Shown here piece by piece: positions 10,601-22,738 of a stretch of DNA of 64,000 nucleotides. A program made the position numbers and the translations under genes. The notes beneath the pieces were generated by a model. It was given only the letters and a program-made list of their open reading frames with translations. It made no database searches and had not been told where the DNA came from. The stretch is from Lunularia cruciata (lineage: Eukaryota > Streptophyta > Marchantiopsida > Lunulariales > Lunulariaceae): the NCBI GenBank assembly GCA_948567375.1, contig OX419760.1, forward strand, positions 3,596,001 to 3,660,000, given 5' to 3'. Each line of letters begins with the position of its first letter. Within the stretch, counting starts at the first letter, position 1.

Positions 10601-11265
10601 AATAACCCCAAAATGCAACCCGCCTGAGAAGCTAACCACTCCCACGACTCAATCGGTATCCCTGGAACGATCAACGAAGGTATAGAAGAAGTGTGCGTAA
10701 TCCTGAGTGTCATTGCTGTCGATGTGGTCGCTCGTCTCACGTGGGCATCCCAAGTGGTCCAATCATAGTCCTTGTGCATCCTTCCCACATGGGTCTTTAC
10801 CCCTTGCAAGGTAAAGCGTCGGTGACACACCGGGCATGGTGTATCCCGACCCGCTCTAGGCGACCCCACATGGGAAGGTGTAGCCATGGCTAGCACAAGA
10901 ATAGTGATAGTAACACATGATACTTCTCTCCACATCTCCCCATGTCTGCAAAACCACAACCCCTCACATCCCAACTCACATAAGAAAACAATCTCTCCAA
11001 ACCCTAAAATCTATAAACTCTCATAACTTTCAATTTCTATCTCCAAAATTTTCAAATTAAATTCCCATGGAACTTAATCATGAAAACCCAGAGATTAGAA
11101 ATGAAAATTCACAACCCATCACTCTCAATGTATAATGATCACTCTCAACCCTAAAAAAGCTAAAAAACTTCATAACTTTCTACTCCATTCTCCATAGTCT
11201 TCAATCTAGGTGCCAATAGAACAAAAATTGAAAAACGAAGAGAATCATCTATTCACTCGAAGGCT
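7641..11265 (-). mobile_element. R2-like non-LTR retrotransposon, copy 2 (most complete)
   Basis: This is the best-preserved and most GC-rich copy of the family. Reading on the minus strand it has a 5' leader (about 11265-10936) shared with copies 3 and 4, one long damaged ORF (10935-7719), and a 3' UTR containing GGCTTGATGGGGTCTTCCCA that ends near GTCGCCTT (about 7645). The leader contains the conserved phrases TTTTTCAATTTTTGTTC, TTTTTAGGGTTGAGAGTGAT and GAGAGTGATGGGTTG. There is no poly(A) tail and no LTR, as expected for R2-superclade elements. The true 5' boundary may lie a little further out, near 11350, where purine-rich leader sequence resembles that of copy 3. Confidence 0.85.
7719..10935 (-). 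pseudogene. R2-like ORF: C2H2 finger, reverse transcriptase, Cys/His knuckle, endonuclease-like domain
   Basis: A single frame of about 1,070 codons, interrupted by five nonsense codons (10276, 9337, 9046, 8616, 8319) and one frameshift in an A/T run near 8760. Domains in order: a C2H2 finger (C-x2-C-x11-H-x4-H, CPVCHRRF, about 10836-10774); a reverse transcriptase with motif A QVDVENAFNSV (about 9640), motif B THQGDPLGGPLF (about 9480) and motif C SLADDTH (about 9375); thumb; a knuckle with CECGSTLD, then H-x3-C (about 8375-8330); and a C-terminal part with RADLYLVRDDQ and ADVVVTDP (about 8200-8140), placed like the PD-(D/E)XK-type endonuclease of R2. This order is the R2 architecture. It lacks the N-terminal apurinic endonuclease of common plant LINEs. 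The ATG at 10935 is the first in frame; a second lies at 10887. The protein would nick a DNA target and prime cDNA synthesis there. Confidence 0.8.
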
Positions 11266-12107
11266 ACATCCTAGAGAGCACTCAGAATTTATCAAAATTG
11301 TCTCCCGTCTCTCCCTCTCCTCTCCCGTCTCCACACTCTCCCGCAGCTCCTCCCGCAGGGTCATCACCATATGCAAAGGGAGAAAAGAAACCAAGTGCCG
11401 GTGCTTATGAAATATGATAGTAACTGTAGCAATAAGTTGTGGAGGATGAAATAGTGAATATCTGTATCCGAATGAAGGAAGTCGCAATGCCCTCGAAAGC
11501 TCCGGATAGCCAAGCTCCCATGCGAATATGTCGGGGAGAATAACTAGGAACAAAGCGTGATTTTACGTCTATTAGACACAAGTTTAGATGTGTTGGAGGT
11601 GGGCCTTGTACACGACTGACTTTCAAGCATTTTTCTTGATTTTTGAACCAATTCGAGAAAATCAAGATGTTCCAGCATCTTTAAACCTGCCGAGTTTTGG
11701 ATCCAGCAGACGCCTTTTCATGTCTATAAACCTCTGGTGATAAGTTCCACAATATCTGCAGGATTAGCATTGCATAACTACATAGGTAGCACTGAAGTGG
11801 AATAAGTGGAAATATTACTGGATCTCGAAGGGATTTCGTCGTTTTTAGGTCATGCAGCGATTCTTTAACTCTTTCTTCATTGCTTGCAAAGATTTAGGGG
11901 CAAAGTGAGTCCGGAGTTAGAGGAGTCCATGTCCAAAGTGGATAACGAGAGATACATTCCATGTTGCATGCACTTCTGCCCTGTATTAAACGGCATGTTA
12001 ATAGATTTGAAGTTTATGGGAGAGAGGGAGAGAGGTACAACGAGCGGGAGAGAAAGTGAGAAATGAGAGAAAGTATATTATCAAATTTTGGAGAGTTCAC
12101 CTAAATA
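11266..12107. other. Spacer between two R2-like copies, no gene recognised
   Basis: Purine-rich stretches (GAGAGAGGGAGAG near 12020 on the plus strand, and pyrimidine-rich sequence near 11300-11345 on the same strand) may be the outer part of the element leaders, since copies 2 and 3 lie head to head here. Otherwise I see nothing. Confidence 0.4.
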
Positions 12108-14867
12108 CGAGTGAATAATAGAATCTATTCGGTTTTCAATTTCTGTTCCAGTAGTACCTGGATGGAAGGATATGGAGAATCGAGTAGAAAATTATGATTA
12201 CTTTAAGATTTTTTAGGGTTTAGAGTGATTACTTCACATTGAGAGTGATGGGTTGAGAATTTTCATTCATAATCTCTCGGTATTGATGCTTGAATTTCAT
12301 GGGAATTATTTTTTTTTTAAGTTTTGAGTATTCATGCTTGAATTTCATGGGAATTTTGTTTGAAAAGTTTTCAGATGGGAAGTTTCAAAATCAACTTTTC
12401 AAAGAGATCAAATCTTGATATATTGCTTGTTGCACAAGCACAGTGCACTATCCTTTGCCTCTCTTCATGAGGCTTGTCAAGGATGGTATATGAACACCTT
12501 AGAGATTACTTTTAGACAGACGATCCTTCTAGTGGATTTATCAAGTTGTTTCAGGTGGTTGCAACAATAGCAAGTGAAATATTCCTATGTCAATTAGTTG
12601 GGTGTTAGGTGCTAGCCGACTTCTCATGATGGAGAAGGACATATGGAACATTGGACCAATTGTTATTAGAGATATACTTTTGTGCTTGATTAGCCACTCC
12701 ATTGTCCTTGAGCATTAATCTCACTCCAAGAGAACCTCAATTCACATCCATTTGGAGTACCTGCACTTGGAGGTTGTGAGGCTATATCTCTAGACATAAG
12801 GGCACTCTTAGATATCCATCCGGGGTGAATCATCCTATAGGTGGATGTTGAGAATGCTTTTAATAACATCTCTTGAGCATCCATCTCTAGAGAGCTTAGG
12901 GAGGCCGGTAGATCCTTTGCGAGTCTCATTCCTTTTGTGCGGTCATTTTATGGCTCTCTTGCTTCTCTTTACTACCAGCATAGTTGGTGATAGGTGGGAG
13001 TCACCATCTTGGAATTAGTTGTTGATACACAATAGGGAGATCTTTTAGGGGGACCTTTGTTTGCCATGGCTCCCTTCAGAGCTCTCCTATCTACTAGTTT
13101 GGCCATGCCAGGTTGTATATTTCCCTCCTTTGCAGACGATACATACATTATGGACCATGTAGATCAGATTAGGCATGCCTTTGATCACTTGACTAGTGAG
13201 TTACATCTTGTAGGCTCGAGAGTCAAGATGTCAAAGTGCAGAGCATGGTCCCCTTTAGGTATTCCTGCCTACCTTGAGCTTCCATACGGGTGTGTCACAT
13301 CTACATATGGACTATGTGTTCTTCGAGTGCTAGTCGGATCCAAGGATTTTGTCACATGCTTCTTAGACATTGTCCTTATAGAAGATATTCTCCATGTGGA
13401 TGACATTCTTCTTTTAGGAGATCCGTAGGTGATATTTGGTATACTCTCCTCTAGTATTACCTGTTAAGCAACTTACCTTCTCCACACGGTTCTCCCTTCC
13501 CTGAATTTCTTATCACATTTGTGACCTTTTGTAGAAGGCTTATGGGAATCTTTCGTGATATCATTGGACCAAGGACAATTGAGTGTGTGACGAGAGATTT
13601 GGCATGTAGACATACATCTCTACCGGCCTCGCGCAGAAGGGTAGGTCTCTTGCCAATGGAGTAGACATCAATAGCATTTTTGGGTGGTTGTGCACTCTCA
13701 ACAACCCTACTCTCCTCCCATTTTGTGGTTGTTGATAGGCCAATTTTGGAAGCATATGTGGCCGAGGTGGAGGAAGGATCCTTCTCTTTAAGTGTTATTG
13801 TGGGTCTATCCCCACAAGCACGAGAAGACCTTCCATCCTTTGCTTCACTACCATCAAATTGGACAAGAGGTTTGCAATCTTCCTTGAAGGAGTGAGAGTG
13901 TACGCATACGTTACTTTCTCTTAGTTGACTCGTCCATTCCTTGGGCCACTAGAGCACATCTTCACTCTTGCTCTGGCAAGGGGGCAGGCTTTTGGATCTT
14001 AGCTCGACCATATATCAGGGCATGCCAACTTGCACCATCCACCTTCTCTATAATGATGATATTCTGCCTAGGTTTGGTCCACCTATTTGCATCTTTGTTA
14101 CTCACTTGTGAGTGGGGTTCTACACTAGATGCAACAAGGGTCCATATGACACGGTGTCCTTTTGGAGGATAGAAGATAGCTACCCATGATATCATCACAG
14201 ATATAGTGTTTGCTATGGCACGAGAGAGTGGATACCTTGCTTGGAGGGAAAGTTCGTATGTTTTGCAGACAACACGTGTCAGAGCATACTTATACTTGGT
14301 CTGAGATGATCAAGTGATAGTGGCAAATGTTGTGGTTATAGATCTTACAAGTGATGCAATTTTGGATGGATTGATTACTCATCCTCCTAGATGGGCGGCC
14401 GGTGGAGTAGTAGCACACAAGGTCTCCAAGTATAGGGGTATGCAGCAAGGTCGCCTCTTTGTTTCTCTAGCCTTGGAGTTTATATGGAACAATGTACATG
14501 ACATTTGACACATTTGTCATGGAGTGCACTAGAGCTTATCATATTAGACGTGAAGGGTATCACTCTCACTCCCACTCTCACTCTCATCCTTTGTAGCATA
14601 CTTTAGACAACGTGTGTCCCTTGCTTTACAAAGAACATTGGTTGCTGTAAACCGTAAGAGAGCAATCACATTAGATGATACTTACTTGGATGCTCCAATA
14701 GTTTAAAGACCTTACAACTTGAATGGCTCCAATATCTTAGGTGTGGTAGGGCAAAATTTCTCATATCAGTACTACTAGGGCTTAGCCCCATTTGACCTCT
14801 TTTGTCTCTCCCTTGTATGGCTTGATGGGGTCTTCCCAATCCTTCATGTGTTCTATGTGGTCACCTT
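12108..14867 (+). mobile_element. R2-like non-LTR retrotransposon, copy 3 (internal deletion)
   Basis: The 5' leader matches copy 2 (CGAGTGAAT, GGTTTTCAATTTCTG, GAGAGTGATGGGTTGAGAAT). The zinc-finger region is missing: the leader jumps at about 12380-12430 to sequence matching the segment after the finger (about 12440). The RT region follows (QGDLLGGPLFAMA at 13035-13070, SFADDTYIM about 13130), then the thumb (13540-13880), the knuckle region (about 14090-14170) and the endonuclease-like C-terminus to about 14780, with the usual 3' UTR (GGCTTGATGGGGTCTTCCCA). Stops and frameshifts are many. It is head to head with copy 2, about 0.8 kb apart. Confidence 0.8.
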
Positions 14868-15480
14868 TCCACAATTTGAAGTATTCATTAGTAACATGAC
14901 AAGGCTTGAATATTTCTTTAGTGAGTATTTGAGTGAATTTGACCTTTACAAATACTGAAATTGAGCCGATTTCCATGGGGAGGTTCAACGGAGGCCTGGG
15001 GACTAGGCCCTGTAAGTGGTGGGAGTAATGGCACGTAAAAAACAATCTTAAAGTGCAAGGTACATGGAATTGGTCATCTCATTTTGCAGACTTCCACTCT
15101 TGGCGAAAACTTCTCATGGAGTCACGGGTTCCCAGGACAACGCGAGCAGTACTTACCTTGAACAAATTATGACGCGTCATACGCAGTCTATTAACACCAA
15201 TGTGGGCATGAGTAAATCTTTTGAAAGAATTGAAGGAAAAAGTATCCGATGTCCAGCAAGGGCCAGTATGGATCCCCACTACGAGCGGGTCGGTAATCAG
15301 CAAAGAACAGAGCCAGAACTGTACATTTGGGTTCAAACCAGCAAAGAACATGTATCGAACGTTAATCACCAAATGACTGAGGCTTCAAGTATGTCAAAAA
15401 GTGATGGATGTACATGGTTCCTGAGGTCAGTGCGGTATCAAGAACGTTGCCCCGAAAAGTCTTCAAGGTGAGGCCGCGAG
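14868..15480. other. Spacer, one anonymous ORF
   Basis: An open frame of 135 codons runs at 15064-15471 (plus). Its protein is rich in S, E and R, resembles nothing I know, and shows no domain. I do not call it a gene. No other feature was seen. Confidence 0.35.
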
Positions 15481-15562
15481 ACACATAAGATAACAAGAAG
15501 GATGGGAAGACCACCAAGCCGAACAAGGGGAAAACTTACGAGGTAAAATGGGGCTAAGCCCA
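15481..15562 (-). mobile_element. R2-like 3' end fragment
   Basis: On the minus strand this reads TGGGCTTAGCCCCATTTTAC, then CTTGTTCGGCTTGGTGGTCT and TCCCATCCTTCTTG, which is the stop-codon region and 3' UTR of the R2-like family. It is a strongly 5'-truncated insertion of about 80 bp, as is common for target-primed reverse transcription. It lies about 365 bp beyond the 3' end of the methyltransferase coding region, in the same orientation. Confidence 0.75.
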
Positions 15563-15926
15563 ACAGCACGTCTTCCACGTCTTCAAGGTCAAGGATAGAC
15601 TTGGCATATGGTGGGGAAAAGTGAGATGCATAGGAAAGGAAGAAACTTTATCCATAATGAGATCTGGTATCGTTCACTGACTCAGATCTAGCATATGAAG
15701 AAACGTTGTACATTGCATATCTTCAAACCAGTTGCGTGCCTTTTTGCCTATGACGGGAATATCGCGTGAGGCACCTGCTAATTCCTTACTGATTCGGTAA
15801 CTGTTGAGCATTCAAACAGGAAGCAACCAATTAAACTCTAGCAAAACTGAGCGGATGCATATTGCGAAAATTTATATAGTTGGACAAGACTTGAAGAGTT
15901 TTCTTCCATACGAGTCACTGATTATT
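15563..15926. other. Downstream flank of the methyltransferase gene
   Basis: This probably includes the 3' UTR of the minus-strand gene that ends at 15927. No other feature was recognised. Confidence 0.4.
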
Positions 15927-18900
15927 TTATTGAGTTTTTCGTAGCCTAGCAGCAAAGGCACCATCAATCAAATCCCTGTGAGGTTGTGACACAAAGAAGC
16001 CTTCTTCGGAGACCAGTTTCTTCGGAATGAAACCTTCAGCGGATTCGACTAGGAACTCCTGCAGTTGATGAAAAAAATCGCTGAGTTATAAGTAAACATG
16101 AACAAAGGTTGATTGGAAGAATCATCAACCTACTCTATGCGGAGAATAAAGTTGCTTCTTGTTTTTAAAGGGGACTACAAGTTCCACTGAAATTAATTTG
16201 CAAATTGGAAAAGCGAGGTGTACTTACGGGCTGCCTGCTGACGAAGGCCGCCACCCGCTCGTGGTTCTCGGCAGGCTCAATGGAGCAAGTGCTGTACACA
16301 AGTATTCCACCTGGTTTTACCATTCTACATTCCAAAAAGAAGTATCCGTCAGCACAAAACTAGATGGCACATAACAACCACCCGAAGACCTTGTAAGTTG
16401 ACCTTCAAAACACAAGTGGTAGCTAGGCTCGTCCTTTAAAGAAAATGATGAGCTACAAGTGACGGAAAAGGGAGCTGTGAGCACTACGAATTTGCCCACC
16501 TTGCAGCTGAATCAAGGAGTTCGTCTTGGAGGTCATTGAGCCCAAGTATGTCCTCGGGTGTTCTTCGCCACCTGAGGTCTGCCCTCTGCGTAACAAGAAA
16601 ATAGTATGGCACGTCAGATGCATGACCATGACATGCATCCAGAATTCTGAAGGCCGGGCACTAGAGCAAGTAAAGCACACAAGCATCTATAATCCTACTA
16701 AACAGGCGTCCACAACTAACTCGAGATCTTGAGATCTTTAGTACAGGCCATCCTGCATGGTAACTTGATGCATAAGTGATTATAATGCAATAAAGCTTCA
16801 ATTAGACCTTTTCATGGCAACATGTGAAAGCTATCATAGATTGCAAAAACAAGGTTCACTGCGCTATCTCCAGCCACTTACTTTTGACAAAACACCCAAC
16901 CCACTGCAAGGAGCATCTAATAGCACTTTATCTGCAGTGCCAGCTACACTATCCTGCAGATACAGAAAATAAGTTTGACAGGTCAGTATTTCAGCTAGAA
17001 GGATCTACTATGAAGAACTCTCCACATCATCTGTGCGCAACGACTTCTCTATAAACATTTTGTAACTAAAGAGCATGCGTAGTAGGAAATGCGAAGCATA
17101 CAATGACTAGACATCACAAGGTAATGAGGAAAATCAAAGATCAATACCTTCAAACCATTATGAACCAGCATACAAGAAGGATCGTGTGTAAAAAAAAGAC
17201 CGACATAACATCCCAATAGGAGTGGTCATGTATGTAATCATGTCAAGCAGCCTAGTGTTCATGAATAGCTCCACCATGTTGAGATAGCGAAAAAAGCTTT
17301 GGGAAGAGAAAGCCCTTACCGCATAGTTCCGAAGATCTATAGCTACTGTGCTCACTACACCCGAGACTCCTTGCTGTTCTGCTGCTTCCTTAAGTATACG
17401 CAAACGGCCTTCATTGATATCCACTGCAACCACTTTCCCTGTTTCGACAAAACGCTTTTCGATTAGCCCAGCGGCCTTTTCTGCGTCCCCTCCGTAGTTT
17501 ACTTTCTTGAGTTTCTAGACAAGTTGTCGCGCTTGGAATTGGTTGGCATTCCTTTTACACTCAGAATCTCCATGGATTATAGCTAGTCTTAACTATGTTA
17601 TTGTTTTACAGCAAATGAAAATCGTTACGGAGATCCAAGCCGCTCGTTGTGGATGCACTTGCAGATATCCTTAAAGCGCAAGTTCGTAAACTCATGAGAT
17701 ATTTACAACTTTTTTGCTTAAAGGGAAAACGAGAAGACATCTCACCGTTTCCATCCAACTTAGCCGCAAGAAACAGAGCTTTGCCGCCTGGGGCGGCACA
17801 GCAATCAATGATGTGGTCACCTGGTTGTGGGTCAACGACAGATACAACTAGACCTGGATCACCAACAAATCCGTAAGGACTGCAGGCCTCTCTAAAAAGC
17901 ATTCTCATTTTCAGATAATTCAAGCTGGCACCTACTGAGCCAGATATTCTTACAAAAGTCACTTATGCAGTTAGATAGTAACAGTTCTTGTTTTAGTATG
18001 GCTCCCAAGACAGGGAGTTGCCCACTTGTGTCGCATTCCCACCCATCAACCAATTTATCAACGTTGCTTCAAAATATACTCAGAGAAAGTTGCAAATTAG
18101 GTATACAAACATAAGACTAAAGCTCAAGCATTGTCTGTCTAAAGCAATGTACCTGCACTTTCATCTTGTACTGCACAATGCCCAGTTTGAAGCAATCCTG
18201 CTCGAAGAACGTCCTGAGTTTCCAGTTTCCACATTGACTTGAGGTTGTTTAGCTTGCTTTTCACCCTCCATACTTCCACCAAGACACAAAAGACTACTAC
18301 CCTACATGGAGAGACCATCAGCAACTAAGTACGTACCTCGTAAACCCCTGAATCAACAAATTTAGTATACAGCAGCACGTAGGAATAGCACACCTCAAAG
18401 AGAAAGTGCTATACTCACCTAGGAATCGATAAACTACAATTATTCCCAAGTCATCACAAGTCTCACCTGCATACCTATGGAAAGCCTTATAAATTCCGGC
18501 ACATAAGGAGACCTAACGTGTGCAACCTGCACACATCAATAAACTATTATCCAAATCCAGTAGCGCTTCAATCACATGCTTTAGTGCTTGACTCTTACAG
18601 ACTCTTCACCATCGTCAAATGTTCAAATAGATCAGAAGAAGGATTTGTGTGAAATAGTAATATGGCACTCCCTCGATGCAGGCTCAACCACAACTTACCT
18701 CCAGCTTAGTTAACTCTGCACTAAGGGCTTCTGGTGACACACCTCGTGCAATATTTGCCCTGCACGACATGTTCCCACCTTTTATGGACACCAATGCACC
18801 TCAGACCTATGTATAGACTTTGGGCTTAAGCAAAAATAACACAAGAACAACTTGGGGCTAGCGGTGAGACCGTAAGGATTTGTATCTCATGTCAGTATCT

Positions 18901-21900
18901 CCCTCAAGATGACATACTCCTAGATCTTCAGGACGTGCTGCGGCTTCCAGGTAATCTGGCAACATAAACAGTAAATACTAACCTCAGAGCGAAAGTAGGC
19001 CTCTTATTATTGTACTGCAAAAGTTCAATAGTTCCCTCCTTCCCATATCGTGTCATCCATTTCCTCACCATCCACTGCAAGAGCAATGAATTCAATCAGA
19101 TGTGAGGTACCTCTAGAACTATGTTAAGCTGAAAATTTTGCAGCACCCCGCTGGACTATCATACTTCTGAGCAACAGTACTTCTATAATAGTTGCAACAT
19201 TTCGAAATCGGTAAGTACTGACAAACTTCAGAAATATCGTTAGCAATCAATATTACCACCACATCTGGTGTCTAGTATCAAGCAAGAACGTAGGGAGTAG
19301 ACTTTGTATGTTCTGAATTAATATTGGTATTATTTATATAGTGCACATAAGGTTCTGCAAACTGCAGCTCAGACAAGGGACCTGATTGATCAGCGCAAGA
19401 ATCTGAATTACTTGGATCGTGGATGACACGATCTATATGGTCTTTGCTCTTTGGTTGCTTCCTGGGGTTCATTTAGATTGTGGATGACAAATGCACATAA
19501 CTCCAATGAAAAGTAGAGAATACTCACATGGTGGATGCACAAATACCTAAGACTCCAGGACATGAACGATTGTAAAGATGTTACCAAAGGAAACCATAAG
19601 ACCTCACGGCATTGGGGCATCGGTTATTCATGGGATGGTAAGTAAAGAGAGAAGGGAAGAGAAAATAATCAGGAGAACTGGTCATACCACGGGATGAGAA
19701 TGAATGGTAGCAAGCGCTCTTGCTTGTGCGCGGTCATCTCCACCCAGCACGGGTGAGGGGTGACTACCCCGTTCCTGATAAGGCATGACAATAATTCAGA
19801 GCTCATTGAAAATCCATCTACAAAAATCACATTTATTCTAGTCAACACTACTATCCTACATATATCCAAGTCTGAGAATGCACATATGGTTTCTACACTT
19901 TATTGATAAGACAGACTTCGACCTCGACCAACCTGTGCCCTTGGTGGAGCGTGGGCACTACTGGATCGAACTTGGAGCGACTAACATGAAGCACCAGATT
20001 TTAGAAGTATACAACTCTCATCGGTAGTTGATTTCCATATTCAAAATCTAATAAGTCCAGGCAGGGTCCGGCCGCAGTAGACAATTACTTGTACCCTCAA
20101 ACAAAGCTATCCCAAGTGAGATTGACAAGTCCGAACATGTCCGACACAACTTTACGTTAGAGCGTGACTGAGTAGAAGAGAACCTGATTGGCGGCAATGG
20201 CTCGAAGGAGACCGTTGACCATGTTCCCAGCACCAGGCCTTAAGGCTATTTTGGCAAGTTGCGTGTTCTGAGTACATATTCAGAGCTTTGTTAGTATGAG
20301 AAACATGGTTTACTAAAGAGGAGGAAAATGCATGCCAGTAAACAAATCTCAAAAATGTAAAGTGATCATAAGCCTGGCCTTCTTTTGTATAGGTTCTGTG
20401 AATAAAGACCAAATATTCAAACTTTCGGACTACGGAACACCAGTTCGAGATATCCGCTTGAGTATATCAAAACGTCTGGATTAAAACATTGTGGTCGGCA
20501 ATAATAGCTAGGCCAACTGACCTCGTTAACTACTGCGTGAGGCGACATCTCCAACTTCACAAGTTCATACACCCCCAATCGTAAAATCTGTGGGCAGGAA
20601 ACACAGAAGGTTACAATCAGCAGAACGTGTCTATGAACTCCGAGATATCTGCGAAAGACCTGGTGAAGCAGGAGGCTGTCCAAGACATCCAAATATCCCC
20701 CTGTAAATCCTGGATATCATTACGAAATAGGCAGTTGAATGCGGTTGGTATGACCTGTGTAAGTTCAGAAAACGTAATATGGTTTACCTGCCGAAGAAGA
20801 GGTTCCATACGGTCGTAGTCTCTTTCATCCCCTCTGAATAAGCTAAAAATTAGGTAGTCCAAGTAACGCTTCCATCGAATGATGCCCGCTACTTCCTCTG
20901 TGACCTGACGAACAATGTGCGTCTGTTAGACTTTCCTTAAGGTCAGCACATACCGTGTGCAAGAATACTAACGCGCTTAGACATCTGATGCTGTCTGCAG
21001 TATAAAGGAAGGAGATGGAGAATCTAGCTTTCGTTCATATTCACTAGTACTTGTTTTCTCTTGAAGCATCGGGAACTGGAGATAAAAGTTCAGCAATCTA
21101 CAGCACATCATCGTACCAGCCTTCTACCTCTTGGTTCCAGCTCCGCGGTGCTGAATCCAAGCGTCCGCTGGACATATTGCATCTCGCTTTTCGTATCTAT
21201 AGAAGAATCCCCGCTTAATATATCGGCATAAGCACCACCTTCTTCTATTCGTAATAAACGAACAACAGCAACTGCACGTATGTCACCAAGAAACAAGCCA
21301 GACTACTTAGTGAGATAGTACGGAAGGGTCAAATGTAATTAGGAAACACCAGGCTTTAGCTTCTTCCGCTGTGCGTACGGTTCCCGGAAAGTTATGATCA
21401 GGAGCTGCGAGGTAGAAGGAAAGCTCAAACAATGTTCTGTACAATGCTTGTACAGAATTATGCGCGTCGATGAAACCTCAGCTTCCTCACTTTGCCAAAG
21501 TAATATGGATCTAATGAACTCGAAGCTGGTTTTATGGAACTACTTCGGACTTAGTCCACATTGATGATTTCACCTCAGGTTGGCCTCATAAAGCCTAAGT
21601 AAGTCAGAGTTCTCAGATCTCTATGGCTGAAAGCTCTGACGTTTTAGCCACTGAGAGTGAACAGCTGCGTCCCACCAAATTAACAGTCGAAAAAGAAACA
21701 GAATTTACTGACAGTGGAGAACATGAATTACCTGCACGATGTGAAGAGATATCGTCCCTGAATTTTATGCGCTGCTGTCTCCTTTCACCAGTAGGCGCGT
21801 ATCTATTCTCATCACGCCCGGTCATACGCACATTCTTTTCCCTGTAGTAATTTCCTGATGCACAAATCCATGAAACTCTGTCCCTCCTACTACTGTTCTC

Positions 21901-22098
21901 GCCATGCTTGTTACCCCCAGAGCAAACTCTAGTACCTGAAAATTCTTTAGACCACAATTCTGTGTCGAACCGGGAACAGCGAGCAGCATTTCTCCGACAG
22001 AAACCAGTCCTTCCAGAAAGTCCCTGCCATATCTTGACCTCTGAAAACCCGTTTCTTACGGTGATCAAGGGCTGCGGGCAAAGGAATTTCATGGACAT
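15927..22098 (-). CDS. NusB-domain / NSUN (RsmB-like) RNA cytosine-5 methyltransferase, 16 exons, 587 aa
   Basis: Exons in coding order: 22098-21732, 21271-21117, 20904-20788, 20587-20522, 20267-20184, 19774-19688, 19074-18983, 18759-18699, 18526-18467, 18213-18153, 17853-17746, 17438-17320, 16953-16882, 16585-16500, 16324-16228, 16058-15927. All introns are GT-AG and all phases agree, giving 1764 nt. Residues 1-120 are S/R-rich and fit a plastid transit peptide. The NusB-like domain spans about 122-290 (VRLLRIEEGGAYADIL, NMVNGLLR). The SAM-dependent methyltransferase spans about 295-587: motif I DCCAAPGGK (400-408), motif II AVDINEGRL, motif IV LLDAPCSGLGV with Cys475, motif VI VYSTCSIEP with Cys525. 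Both cysteines used by RNA m5C enzymes are present. It matches the plant NOL1/NOP2/sun plus NusB family (Arabidopsis At3g13180 type), expected to methylate rRNA, probably in the plastid. Organelle location and substrate are inference. The ATG at 22098 was chosen as the first in frame; a second Met follows two codons later. Confidence 0.93.
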
Positions 22099-22738
22099 CT
22101 TTCCTCAACTAATTACAGCAGGAATGAACTGCTCTCCATATCCCTGGTCACAATTGCACTGCAAATCCTTACAACTCGTTACTGTACTTACCTGCCAACC
22201 TAAGATCTCAAAATTCAAACTCCAGTGTATCCCAATCCTCGAAAACCAACGAGAAATTTGAATGACTTGTCTTTGTCTTGCATTATCTTCTTACGCTAGA
22301 GGAGAGGACCCCGCTAAGTTGGCGATTCTCTTTCTCCGGTGTGCTTCTAGGAGGAGTGTTCGACCTTCTTGAAATATTATTGGCCGCTGATATGGGGGAG
22401 ATGATATATCATATAATAGTTTCTGATATTAGAAAAACTTAAAATCGAGAGACTTTAGAAATTGTTGACATCAAGTGGATATTGCTGACATCGTCAGATA
22501 ATTAAGAATTAATATTAAATGCGTATATTGCTGTTGTGACTTATTTGCATAAGCATGACAAAGTAGTATACCGGAAGGTAACTATTAAGAAATGGAAGGA
22601 TTAATTTCTTCCTAAAAAGAAATATACATCATCATCACGTTTGAAGATACTAGTGTAGTCGGTCTAAAGAATTACTTTTAAAGTTTCGATCTAATTTTGA
22701 TGGTCTTATTCGTTCGTTAAATTATTTTGGAATCCAAT
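22099..22738. other. Upstream flank of the methyltransferase gene
   Basis: Presumed 5' UTR and promoter side of the minus-strand gene. I could not identify a clear TATA box or other gene. Confidence 0.4.

Noticed and set aside
15064-15471. 135-codon plus-strand frame as a gene
   Set aside because: It has no domain, promoter or splice context and lies between two retroelement remnants.
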